Below are positions 47,701-60,800 of a stretch of 64,000 nucleotides of DNA, one piece after another. Origin of the DNA: Mixophyes australis (Eukaryota > Chordata > Amphibia > Anura > Limnodynastidae); assembly GCA_036250195.1 (NCBI GenBank), contig JAVHZZ010000003.1, forward strand, positions 337,910,375-337,974,374, written 5' to 3'. Every line of letters begins with the position of its first letter. Within the stretch, counting starts at the first letter, position 1. The notes beneath the pieces are model-generated. The model did not search any database and had not been told where the DNA came from. It saw nothing but the letters and a program-made list of their open reading frames with translations. A program made the position numbers and the translations under genes.

Positions 47701-50700
47701 TTATGAGCAGAAAATAGATTATAATACATCGTGAACTTGATTTCATTCTGCATTCACCAGGATTAATATTTAAGATTTATTTTTTTTAATCCTAACTGTA
47801 CATCAGTAATGTATTCTCGCAACAGAAATCCAAAAGGAATATGAAAGGTCAAACTACCACTTAAACATATAGTGTATATGTATGTATATATATATATATA
47901 TATCATTTATTAGTGGTAATCAGAAGATACTCACAGGGCATTTTAAAGCACTATTAATCCTTCAAATTATAAATTAACTATAGAGCTGGACAATTATATA
48001 TTTAGGTGAATGAATGATCTCGCACTATAACAGTTACAAAACTGCCGCCAGTCAGATTGTAGATTAGTTTTCTTGTACAGTTTAAAAATATGTAAGAAAA
48101 TGTCTGATTGGTTGCTAGGGAGAGCATCACCTTTTTTACACACTTACCTGTAGAGCAGTTTTGATACTCACCCAATGTGTGTTTAGTTAAGTGTATCTCC
48201 TATATAGTTATGCTAACTAACTCAATCAGCATGACAGAGTGATCTCCAGCCCTGTCCTGGTCAACACTCACCTCTGTTCACGAAACAATCACTGACCTGA
48301 TGTCAGCTGGTCCTTTTGTGGCAGGGCTGAAATGCAGTGAAAATGTTGTTTTTGGGATAAAGTTAATTGTCATGTCAAAGAGGGACTTTAAAATTAATTG
48401 TAATTCATCTGATCAATCTTCATGACATTCTGAAGTATATGCAAATTACCATAATAAGAACTGAGGCAGCTGACTTTGTGAAAAATAATATTTGTGTCAC
48501 TCTCAAAACATTTGGCCATGGCTGTAACATATAAACAAAGTGTATGTATTATGGGAAAGATGAGATGAAAGTAAATGTATATTCTAAACTTCGGGTGTGT
48601 GTAAATTTAGAAAATCCCTACCAGAAAAGACCCACACGGTATCAATTAATAGCCCAGAGAGCCGTAAAAGATCCCACAGGAGCCACTAGAGGACCATCGT
48701 GTGTGTGTGTGTTAGATGTTGTGGAAGTTTATTGGGTGGTGTTTGGGAAGTATATTTCCTGTCTCTATTTCCATCATTCATTGTAGAATGGATTTTTTAA
48801 AATCTTGAAAATATTGTTAGATCAATACCAAAATGTCAATTACATAAGCCTATACAAAGAAAGAAAGTTGGTGGGATGAGTATGAGCTGAACAAAGGTTT
48901 TGGAGAAGTTCCAACACTGTTCTGCAAGGCAATGAAATGATGGAGGTTTACAAAAATATATAAAAAGAAAAATATAATATTTAGAAATGACTGTTTTAAT
49001 GATGAGATCACCCACATAACGTTGTAATGCAACGGTCTTGTACACATATGTAATACAGACATTTGAATTACTGTATGGTTAAATTGAAGTTACTGTAGTT
49101 GAGATATGTGCCACATTCCTACAGCCAGCATCTTATATGTATGTGAACTAATTGTAAAACAGCCATATAGCACATACATATCAGTGTTAAACCGCTACCA
49201 TGGCAACACTATCACAATTTAAAAGAGAGAGAAGGGTTATGATTATTTGGTGTTGATACATGTATGAGGAATAATGGATGATGGGTAAGAAGTAAGACAA
49301 TGTGGCTATTTTTAGAAAATACTTCATCCCAATATTTTCATTTTTTTTTATTTTTATAGATTTACTAAACATATTGTCACATCCACATATGAACGATAGT
49401 GGGTACTTCTTTTTAGAAGTTCTGTTCTAATATGTTTAATATCTGTTATGATCTTATTCTTTCCTATGTTATTATACAATCAATAACATCCCGTGAGGCC
49501 AATTTGTGCATATGATCTGAAATGCTACATTGGCAGAATTTCATTTACAAACTAAATTTTTATTATACTATTTATGTGTTTGTAAAAAGATAAATAACCA
49601 AAAAAATATTTGCCAATGTCAGGATGCCTTGTCTATGTGGCTGTCACTTTATTGTACTGCTCCTGCAGTCTGCCATCTGGTCTATAGGTTGAGCCAGACT
49701 GCTTGATGCTCCAGGTCTGGTGAAATTGTTGGATTGATGGTTCCTTCTGTGTTTTTTCTGTCCCTTCTGGAAGATCAGTGCCTTGCATTGTCTACTGCTG
49801 ACTTCTTGGCCTTATCTTCAGTATCCTGTTAACTCCTTCTAGTGTGACTACACTTCATCCTGTTTATTAGACTTTCCCATGGTATCTTGTGTTTGGAGTG
49901 CCTGGACTCTGCCTGCCTTGCCCAGACTTTCCCAACCTCTATCATGTTTAGTATCCTGTGTCTCTTTCTGGCACCCTGTTCCCCAACCTTCATTGTGTAT
50001 CTGTTGTCATTGTTCTTCAGCATTGTACCCTGCACTTTGTTAGCTGCTTCATTATTCATAGTTGTATATGTCCACTGTTATGTTCTCTTCCATAGTTATT
50101 AAACATTTATTCACCTGTAGTTTAGTGCTGGGTTGACTGGTGTGTTTGCCCAAACCTGGGGTTCTGCGCAAATTATTTTTTATATGATGAAGCATATACA
50201 GTATACAGCTATACTAATAAAGGAGATATGGATAGCCTAGGACATTGGATGAAAGGTTACCTTTTTATGCATACCGGCCATCATTTAGAGTAGAACATGT
50301 CAGTTTTTGTGGTGTATTAAAATGCGCCCATATAAAAGTATGTGCATATGTTAGACTCCATATCTTAGGGGCCTGGTTAGGTGGAACGGGTGCAGGCACT
50401 GGTAAGTTGAGTGTAGTAAGGGTGTGTTCATGTAAATGTAGAATGCTCCCCTGAAGTTCAGACATAATTACACTTGAAACATATCCCCAAATAAGCCTCT
50501 TAAGAGTGGTATCTTTTGCAGGTACAGTGCAGTGCAGAGATGATGATGAAACTTGCAGCTCTATCCTGCCACTTCTGACTGCTTGTGTATTGATCTCTCC
50601 AGCTGATAGTTCTTACTTCATTAACATCGCAGATATATTATAGCGAGATGCAGCTGTCTATTTGCATTACTTATTTGTCATTTCTATTTGGACTACTGCA

Positions 50701-53700
50701 GAAATAAGTTTCCCGCTGGATTTCTAAAGGGGTAAACATCAGTGGCGAGGTGTTTGCTTTTCACTATATTTAATATGGAAAATGCAACTTTTGTAATTAT
50801 TAAAACTATTTTTTGTTGTCTACAAAATATAGTGTAGAAATAGACTTTTGCATTTTCTACTAGCACTGTCAATCTGCATTTCTACACTATTATAAAGCCC
50901 AAGTAGGCATATTTGTACGTCTGCTGTTATGGAGTTGTATTCATCTTGAGATAAGCCCGACTGAACATCCAGTACACGTAAATACACTCTTATGCATAGA
51001 TTTGGCGTACAAAATGCCTCCAACCCTAAATGAAGCGCACAATGTGAATTTTTAAAGCATTGGAACCATCAATGGTACAATGTTTCAGTGGTTATGCAAT
51101 GAACCATTAAGGTTGTGTTTGTGGTTCATACTTTTGGAGAGTAAAGTTCTGTAGAGAAACTGTATTCCAGACACATTGTGAACTAAATGCGTTAACTGCA
51201 TACAAACACAGCACCTTACTTTGCAGAACAATAACCTTCCATGTCTGATTGTAATGCTGTGTTCTTGTAATAAATGTCTTGCTTGAAGCTACTTTTGAGT
51301 ATGATTAAGGTTCGGCTGTGATGTGGAAATTGAAGTACATTGTTTTCTTTTCTCTGTCCTTTTTTTTTTTCAGTGTAAAGTAGCACAAATTGTTTTATCT
51401 AAGATGTTCATTCATAATCCAAAGAGCAGATTGAAAAGACGTTGGAGCCTTAGGAGACATTTAATTATTCTGTGCATGTGGACCATAAAAGCATCACAAC
51501 AAAATAAATCTGACTTGCTAAGCTTGTTGTTTGTATTTTGCTAACAGATTTAATGTATGAGGCTCAACAAGTACGCAGACATAAAATGTAAGATAATGCC
51601 GTCATTGTTTTTGTGACCTCTTTACAAGGAGGATTGCTTTGCAACAACAAAATCTTTATTGATAAGTCTCAGAAGACCACACTAGGCTACTTTTTTTTAT
51701 TTTTCTTACGATTTCTTCAGTTTGTCAAAATTTAATTTTAAAACACCTTTTATAATGGGAATAATCAAGATCACAATGACATCATGAAAATCTTTGCGTC
51801 TAGCTCCAATGCACCTACTTCATGACAGCAGAATGCCCAGTAATTTGCCAGATTGCTAAGAATATTTTGCACATGCATTTTGTGGATGGAGTCATAAAGT
51901 TATATACTTGTCATTGAACATTTGGCTGTTCTCCTCATTGGATTGAACTTTTTACTGTTCTCCAAGTTTTAAATATTACAGGAAAGTGGAGGGGGAGTTG
52001 GAGACTTCTTATTTTAGGTCCTACGTAATTCTGTAGTTTGTAATTACATTGATTGATTTGCAGCGTTAGTGGCAAGCCTTCGGGTTGTGAAGGTACTTAC
52101 AGTTTGTTCTTCACTGACACTTTAGTAAGTGCCCCTTCCATCCTCTTCTGTCCCACCACCACTGCTCCACTCTTTTATTTGCCGGCAATATTGCACGCGG
52201 ACATCACTGCAATGTCCGACTGCACACATTGCTGGCAATTATGGTGGGAATCTCAGCTCATTCTATTGCGCAATTCTAATGGGGTGCGCAGAAGAAATGA
52301 GCAGAGATTCCTGCCATAACATTGGCACAAGGTGTCTCCGCGGATGTTTGGAAACGCCTTGCGCCAAATTGAATCTCCCCCTTAGGTTGCGTTCTCACTG
52401 GTGTTAAAATTATGCGTTTAACATTAATTTTTAAGCAAATTAAGTGCTTGTAAATGGATGTGAAAATAAAAATCTTTCTACCAAATTAGGTTGTATACAT
52501 TTGAGCTGTGCATCCGCTTCCTGTTTAATAATTACTGATAAACTCCGTGGTATCAGGACCCTAGGGGGGATCCCAGGGAGACTTCCCCAGATTATTTGGA
52601 GTATATCCTAGGCTCCACTACAGATGCAGTTAGTGGGGGTGATGAGACACTAAGGGCTACAATAACAGAGAAGTGAATTAAGTAAGTCCCGGGTGGCAAA
52701 GCTATTGGAACATTGCTGTAGTGCCAAAAAAGAGTGTGGGGGAACCTCCAATGCTTGTTGGGGCTTTAGTGTTTGGTACCAATTACCCAGTTTATTCATT
52801 CAGAGGTGCCTCCATTACATTGGAGATGAGCGACTGTATATAAATCGTAAAAAAGAACAACAAATGATCATATATATGTGCACATAGTGGTGACCGAGGA
52901 GGGAGGGGAGGTTAAGATCACAATCCCTCTCCCCTGTCCTCTAGGACCCTCTTACCTGTTGCGTAGCACTCTGTCCTCCACTTGGTCCTATCCACTGACA
53001 CTATCTCCTCTGCCATGTTTAAAATAAAAACAAGAAAACCAAATATGGTGCATTTATGGTGACTTAGATACAGTAGTATGTATATGTTTGGCTCTATCCT
53101 GCCTATATTGTAATTCAAAAATAAATTGCATACTATCTCAATCTATATAGACTTGTACTACTAGAAAAATAATCTATATATTGGTTAGATCTAGTTTTCT
53201 TCGATGTATAATTTTATTTTCATTTTTTTAATTCCAGCTATGCCCCCTGGTGTCCAGCATGTCAGCAGTTTCAGTCCGAGTGGGAGAGTTTTGCAAAACA
53301 AGGTCCTGTCCTCAATATTAATGTTGCTAAAGTGGATGTCACTGAAGAACCAGGTACAGTTATAGAGGAAGTGTTTGATCTGCTCACATAGGAGTAAATC
53401 TTGATAGATGGTACAATTTTCTTTAGTTGTTCAATTTATTGAACAATGTATTGTGTTTCTGGTCAGCAGCAGAATACATTTTTTAACGCAAATGTACTTC
53501 TTTACAATATAATGGTTAGCACTTCTGCCTCACAGCGCTGGGGTCATGAGTTCGATTCCCAACCATGGTCTTATCTGTGTGGAGTTTGTATGCTCTCCCT
53601 GTGTTTGCGTGGATTTCCTCCTGGTGCTCCTGTTTCCTCCCACACTCCAAAAACATACTAGTAGGTTAATTGGCTGCTATCAGATTGACCCTAGTCTGTG

Positions 53701-54777
53701 TGTCTGTCTGTCTGTGTATGTTAGAGAATTTAGACTGTAAGCTCCAATGGGGCAGACCTGATGAGTGAGTTCTCTGTACAGCGCTGGGGAATTAGTGGCG
53801 CTATATACATAGCTGATGATGATAGTGCCACCGTATTATTACTCAGTGCTTTCCAAAGAATCTTGAGTCATTCAAATCGGTCCCTACCACATGGGAGCTT
53901 ACAGTCTCGTTTTGTACGGACATGCACTAGGATCCAATACGTTAGCAGCCAGTTAACCTATGAATATGTTTTTGGACAGTGTGAGGAAACTGGAGCACCT
54001 ACGCAAACATGGGGTGAACATGCAACCTTCTCACAGATTTAAGCCCTGATTAGAATGAAACCCAAGGCCCCAGCAACGTGTCACAGCAATGCTAACCACT
54101 CTGCCGTCCTTAACCCTTCAGTCATTGGGGTGCTTTGCTTGATCAGACCGGTTGTAGCATTTTTTTTTTTTCAGGTGACTGTCAAATATACATTGAGGCA
54201 GTGTGAAAGAACCTATATACAAATATAAGCCTGCTGTGGTCAGTAGGCATACGGTTAATATCTGGTGTTAATACATAGAAAAGTGATGTCATACAAAGGA
54301 ACCAATCAGATTCCATCATTTTTCTAGCACAGTTTAGAGAGTGGCGATAAACGTCTGATTGATTGCTATGTATTGTAACACCATTGTCCACATAACGATT
54401 GAGCTTATTTAATAATCTTTTGTTTTATATTTATGACATTCCATGAACTCTCTCAAATATTCTGATTGTAGAGTTAATCTAATATAACCAGCGGACTTCC
54501 AGTTTCCATAGCAGCAATTCCTTTAAGAGAATTAGTGATTTTATTTGAAAAATTATTATCTATAAAAGCATATTTCAGTCAAACACTCGGCGGTCTAACA
54601 TTTAAAAAAAAAAGATCTTACCGTGGATGAAATATAACATACATTAATGTTAATTGATTTGACTGTATTGCTATATGAATCTTATGTTGCACGTTCAGGA
54701 GAGTCGATATCTTATGCATAGAAATGTTGATTATTCAAACATCAAATAGGGAAAATGCACTTTGTGTTGCTTATTGA

Positions 54778-54814
<37 letters not shown>

Positions 54815-57800
54815 TTTGGCATGTCCTTTGTAGTTGTATAATACAATCTGCATCTTGGGGGAAGATGCTTTATCATCATGGTTTTCTGTTATAAGCGTGT
54901 TACGCTAGGATATCATGTCATGTTAGTGAGACACATGTGTACCATTTTGGAATTGCAATTTTCATGCATTCAGCAGGACTCCTGTCAAAACCATTTCATC
55001 CTACTAAAGTGCTTATGTGCTTTTTATATTCATGTCATGCATTTAGCCAGACTATTGATGTCCACGAAGTTCTGCTGAATGAGCGAATAGTAGATTAAAG
55101 TCGCACATGCCCCTGGCTGGGGTCTGGCACAAGCCCACCAATTTTCATTCAATATATATACTTTGTTGTATATAGTGACACCTGTACATAAGTCTCTATA
55201 TTAACCAAAGTTCATAAATCTAACTTCTTATATCATCAGGGTATCAAATTGATTTATGTCTCAAAATACTTCTGCTGAGAAAATTATAGATTTTTTTAAT
55301 TTGTCTTTTTATATACTATACCATTTAAATGGGTGGCCAATATTGGACTCTAGGGGGTAAAGGTATTAAACAGTGCTTGGGGCTCTGGTGATCCATCTCT
55401 GGGGTTTGTTGGTCTTGGGGAAACCATTAGGCACGAGATTACCTTTCACCTGCCACCCAATGCGGTAGTCCAAAATCAGGAGATATGCTAAAGCACTGGT
55501 CCTGCTTCTCATGGTTATGAAAGGGCATCTTCACAGATTGATGACTTGTAAACCAAATATCTAACCACAGCTGGTACTTTCTATGTAACACAGGCAAGTC
55601 TGCTGCCCTGCGATGCCAAAATTATGTTTGAGGAAACTGGTCCAGCTGGTTATTCAGGATTCATGTACTGTGCCAAAGTGGCTTCTACAGCTGAACACAG
55701 AAGGCGATAGCTATGTCCCTTCAGCTCTTGGGTTCCACCAGTCATACAGCGTTCCATAACAATGTCAGTTTGACTGGTGTATGTGTCAGAATACATTATA
55801 TTTCTATAATAAATATCATTCATCCATTGAGTCCTGGTGACTGAGTATGAAGACAGTGGAGAGGTCTTAGGTGGTCCCTATGTACATCTGAGGTCTATGG
55901 AGAAATCTTTTCACTTTAACAGAATATTGTTCTTTATTTAGGATTTGTCTTTTTTAATACTGTGTAATAGTTTTAAATGTATACACACAACATATCATTT
56001 AATAAAAAAAATACAGTATGGAATAATGGCAAACATAAATAAACAAAAAGACTGCACCAAACTGTTTTGCCTTTTCATCTTTAGACGTTCATGAGTCCCG
56101 AGGTTTGACCCATATCCGCTAGAACCATTTATCTTTAAAAGCTTGTACTGCGTAGCTCACAACAGACATGCCCAGTTGTATCACCCTGCAGGCTCTGAGA
56201 GCTTGTGGACTGGGACAGACGGCAACGAACTATAAGAACGGTCCAGGATCTGTCCTCCACTGATCGTGTAAGGTGGCATGGGTGTTCCTAAATGAGAACA
56301 TTACTGTGCCATTGTTTGCTCCTCATCACCATGATGAACAGGATGACATAGTTTGGGAGAATTGTTCCCAAAAATCCAGTGACCTCTCTCATTCAGCGAT
56401 AACATAAAGTCCACACCCTCTCGGAAGGGACCTATATGGAATCTATTTAACAGTACGTCCATTAGCAATTGAATTTCCTCTTACTTATATTTGCAGTAGA
56501 CTATTCTCGTGAGGCTCACCAGAGGTGTGGATAGTAATGACATGTAGAAACCCTTAACAATTAGTGTTACGCCAATTCTCTTTATCTTTTTCACATACAG
56601 AGTACTTCTGCAAAACGGTTACCTGCCCATTAAAAGCACTTAAAGGATTTTTAATGGCAGGCAAAACCATTTTATGTTGCAATAGCTGTTAAAAACAAGG
56701 AGTGCATTTATACAGATTAGTGAAATCCGTTAACAGCTCTGTCGCCATCGTATTTTTCCAATGCCTTAAATGCTTCTTCTTACCTATTATTGGCAGGATA
56801 TAACTGCTTTTTAATTGTTGTTTTTAATATTTATAACCGAGTTGTTTTTCCCTGTCTTGTCTGACTGCAAGTAAGATTTATTTAAGATATCGAATTGGGT
56901 TTAAATCATAATTTTAATTTCTATAAAGTTATTTATTGGCAACAATGTTTAGAATTTTGCAGTATTTTCTATGAAAAGCTTTTATTAATAATTACTAATA
57001 CTATCCTTCCAATTTACCTCCCCACTTGGGATGTTGTCCAAATTTGTGAGTACTCTGCATTTACATTGCTTAGAAGTTCTTGAGGAATTCCTTATCGCCT
57101 CCATAACTTGCAGTACACTGATCCCTGCAATAAACTTGCATATTGCCAAAGTATATAACAAAAAAGGTTGCAAATACTGATTTAAACTTTATATATTTTG
57201 TCCAGTAGAGTTGTTAATCTGCATTTATTGGGTATGAGCAGATGTTGAAACAGATGGGGTTACAAACCGAATGTTGGCCATTGTGAGCCCAGATAACTCT
57301 TTATCAGTACAGTAAAGGTGTCTTTGTTAGGTGTGCCTGGATAGTCTCTTGTCAGACTGTAGTAACAGATCGCCCCAATTAAAACTAGTAATTAAACTAG
57401 TAACGGTCCGGCACACGTTCCGGCGGATGCTGACCACTGCTATATACAGTAGTGCTCTGTGAGATTGTTGTTAGGATTTAGGGATTGAGGTGCTGTTGAA
57501 GTTAGGCAAAGACTGAAAGAGGAACACAGCAGAAATTCCTGAAATAGGAAGAAGAAATGAAGTAAGTTGCGTGTACATTAAATACACAGAAGATTATATA
57601 ATGTTAAAGGAACATCACATTGCCCAATCAATTTGGCCCAAACATTGCATTAGCTGATTTTCATTGTTGAAGATGTATTTCCTTTAATACATGGCATTCT
57701 AATGGGTAGGTCATACAACTATGCATTTCCTTTATAAGCAACTAAATGAAAATACATAATGGGCCTCAGTAGAAAATATGCATGATAAAAGGCATAAATA

Positions 57801-60800
57801 CATCACTCCTATTTCTGAATCACTATCAGTTTAGGGCCATTCCTTCTTTAAATTTAGACGTTCCTTTTATTTCCTAAAGCTCAGCTTGTTCTGTCCTCAT
57901 TTATTTACTAATTGAATTATGAGGATGAAAGTTGAACAGTTTAATGTTTTAATACATTGGTGGTAGTAGTTCGCTTAAATTAACGCTATGCCATTTAACA
58001 TACTCTCCAGTGGTCTTGATTTATCGAGACGGTACTAATTCTATGACCGCTGGGTCTATTGACAGATATGTCCAGCTCAAAGTGCTGAGCCGATCGGAAT
58101 GTGGATATAATAACTTATATATATATATATATATCTGCACTCTCCAAACACATAATTAATGCTATATCAAGTAATGTTCTATATTAAAAACAGGGAATGT
58201 TAGTTCCACATATTGCAATATATGTATAGGCTGACCAACTGACGCCAAAGTCTTCCCATTCTGGTCAGTACTAACATGATCAAATGCTATGCTATTTATC
58301 TGGGCTTTAGGCTTACCTGCACACAGCTTTTAAAGGCAAGTCTTTCCCTAGCAATAGCAGCAATGGGAGACCTGGGACTCACCTGACACAAGTTGGAATT
58401 AATTAATGTAAAGAATGGGGTGCAAGAGTCATGGGACTTACGTTGTATAAACAAAAACAGACATAGGTCCTCTGCACTCACCATGTACAGACTGGGGTGC
58501 ATAAAGTAAGTGGTTGATATTACCTAATACAGATCAGTGTTTATCAGGTGACAACTGAATGATGTATTCTATCTTTCTATCTGCTCCTCCATTGAAATAA
58601 CATGCGCAATTTTGCTTATCTTTGTTAGGACTGAGTGGCCGATTCTTTGTGACAACACTTCCAACGATATTCCAGTAAGTTTATAATTCTGTATATTACA
58701 ATCTGCCTGTGCACAAAGATACAGTACATTTCTCAGTACGTCTTTAGTAGTGAATATTGTATGTCTGACCTCTTCAGTGATCTGTGTCATTCATGTACTT
58801 ATTAACCTTACTTTTATATTCACTTTCAAATTTGGCAGCACACCGATACTATTATATCTTCTTTAAAACATATGGTCAAAATGTATTACTTTGAGAGATC
58901 CTTATTTATCTGCATATTTACCAACATGATCAAACTTCATTCTCTATTCTGCAGTGACTTAAATAAAATTCCACAACCATTCACTTCAGTGACAAAGGTG
59001 TGATAATGATTTGGATAATTAGTGCAGCATTTGGCTACTGAATCTTCACAGTGTATGGTGGTGTAAGATGATCTAACTGCGGGGCTGAGGGATAATGTCA
59101 TGTATAACTACTGATTACCTGTTTCCCATGTGTCAGACCCTCTCACTAATGAGTGGCGTCCACCGCAGTGATCCAACACTGCGCTTGTCCAGTATAATAA
59201 AGGATCAATCACTCCCATAGTAACACAATGGAGTGAAGAAAAACCCTCATGGTGCTTTCTATAGCTATTGTCTGAGACATTGTTAGTATGGGCAGCACAG
59301 TGGCCTAGTGGTTAGCACTTCTGCCTCAGCACTGGGGTCATGAGTTCAATTCCCGACCATGGCCTTATCTGTGTGGAGTTTGTATGTTTTCCCTGTATTT
59401 GCGTGGTTTTCCTCCGGGTGCCCCGGTTTCCTCCCACACTCCAGAGACAAAATTGACCCTAGTGTGTGTGTGTCTATGTTGGGGAATTTAGACTGTAAGC
59501 TCGAATTGGGCTGATGTGAATGAGTTCTCTGTACAGCGCTGCGGAATTAGTGGTGCTATTTAAATAACTGATGATGATGACAGTGACACTACTTATTTGA
59601 CAATATTAACTACCTTTAGAAGTAGCTCTTGCACGTAATGTCTGTGGCTGTTGCATAGTTCTATCCTAAGTGCCAAACTAGAGATGTGTAGTCACTACCT
59701 CATTTTGCAGCCATTTTGCAATCGCTGTATTAGAAATTCCAGCTACGTTTATTTTACACAACTTTTGCTTCTTTTTTTTTTTTTTGAGACCTTCCTATTC
59801 CACCTGTCATTGTGGATTACAATTTTTTATGATGCAGTACCCTATAAAAGGCTAAAGGCTAGATTTACTAAACTGCGGGTTCGGAAAAGTGGAGATGTTG
59901 CCTATAGGAACCAATCAGATTCTAGCTTTCATTTATTTAGTACATTCTACAAAATGACAGCTAGAGTCTGATTGGTTGCTATAGGCAACATCTCCACTTT
60001 TCCAAACCCGCAGTTTAGTAAATATACCCCTAGCTGTTTGTTCAGAAATACTCACTTTTAATTCTTTCTCTGGTGTCCCCTGGCACTAGGCTTTAAAGGG
60101 GACAATAGAAAATATCATTGTAAAAGTGTATTTCTAATGTTAACATGCAGATTTCTAGACAGTTCCACTTTGATGTTTCAAAGACACCAGTATAAGATTA
60201 TGAGGTGAATTTGTTGACTTTTCCACGGAAAGAATAAATATAATGATTTGGAGTAAACTTAACAGAAAGACTTGCGTATCTATTCTACACATTTTTATAT
60301 AATTGGTTATAACAAATAATATTTCAGTATAAAAGCATAGCCATAATATGTGTTATATTATACATTTTAAAGCAATAATGAACCGTTTGGATCAGTATTT
60401 TTCATTTATGGATATTTAACGGTATAATACATTTAGTGTCCGTTTAATTTTTTACATTTTTTGGTTCAGTTTTCAACCTTCTGTGTTTCCTAGTGCCCAG
60501 GATGGGGTGTTTCGGCGTTATCATGGGTCAAGAATGGTAGAAGACCTTCACACGTTTGTTTTGGAGAAGAAATGGAAAGTTATAGAGCCGTTGTCTGGAT
60601 GGAAATCGCCTTCTTCTATCTTGTAAGCAATGATTACATTTATTTACGTCACCATCGGTGAACAATGATGAGTATTTACAGTAATAATATGGGTTTTATA
60701 AACAACTGTTCCTTCTACGTGATTTATTCCCTGTAACAATAACTCTAGAAGCCACCTGACAGCAGCATTAACGTAATTCACTTGTACCTGTTAAACCCCT

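Larger units (their letters stand above)
43373..53237 (+). other. TMX4 intron 1, part right of the provirus
   Basis: Noncoding. Holds MITEs at 43613-43783 and 44787-45054, a G17 run at about 45709-45725, and a TA microsatellite near 47885-47903. 49617-50170 looks LTR-like but lacks verifiable ends. Remaining open frames show no recognisable motif. Confidence 0.6.
53354..58628 (+). other. TMX4 intron 2
   Basis: Noncoding, with a SINE pair at 53511-54110, a (TTA)n run at 54780-54813, and a TA run near 58116-58133. 56080-56430 has an unidentified pseudogene-like minus-strand translation. Nothing else supported. Confidence 0.6.
58675..60493 (+). other. TMX4 intron 3
   Basis: Noncoding; contains a SINE and a foldback MITE, listed separately. 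Confidence 0.7.

Noticed and set aside
49617..50175. Possible third solo LTR (TGTCAGGATGCC start, T-rich body, a TATTAAACATTTATT region)
   Set aside because: No matching CA end with a flanking duplication of the CCAA/GCCAA before the start could be found.
56080..56430. Pseudogene-like minus-strand translation (GFLGTILPNYVILFIMVM)
   Set aside because: Frames break repeatedly and I could not match it to any protein family; not called as a gene.
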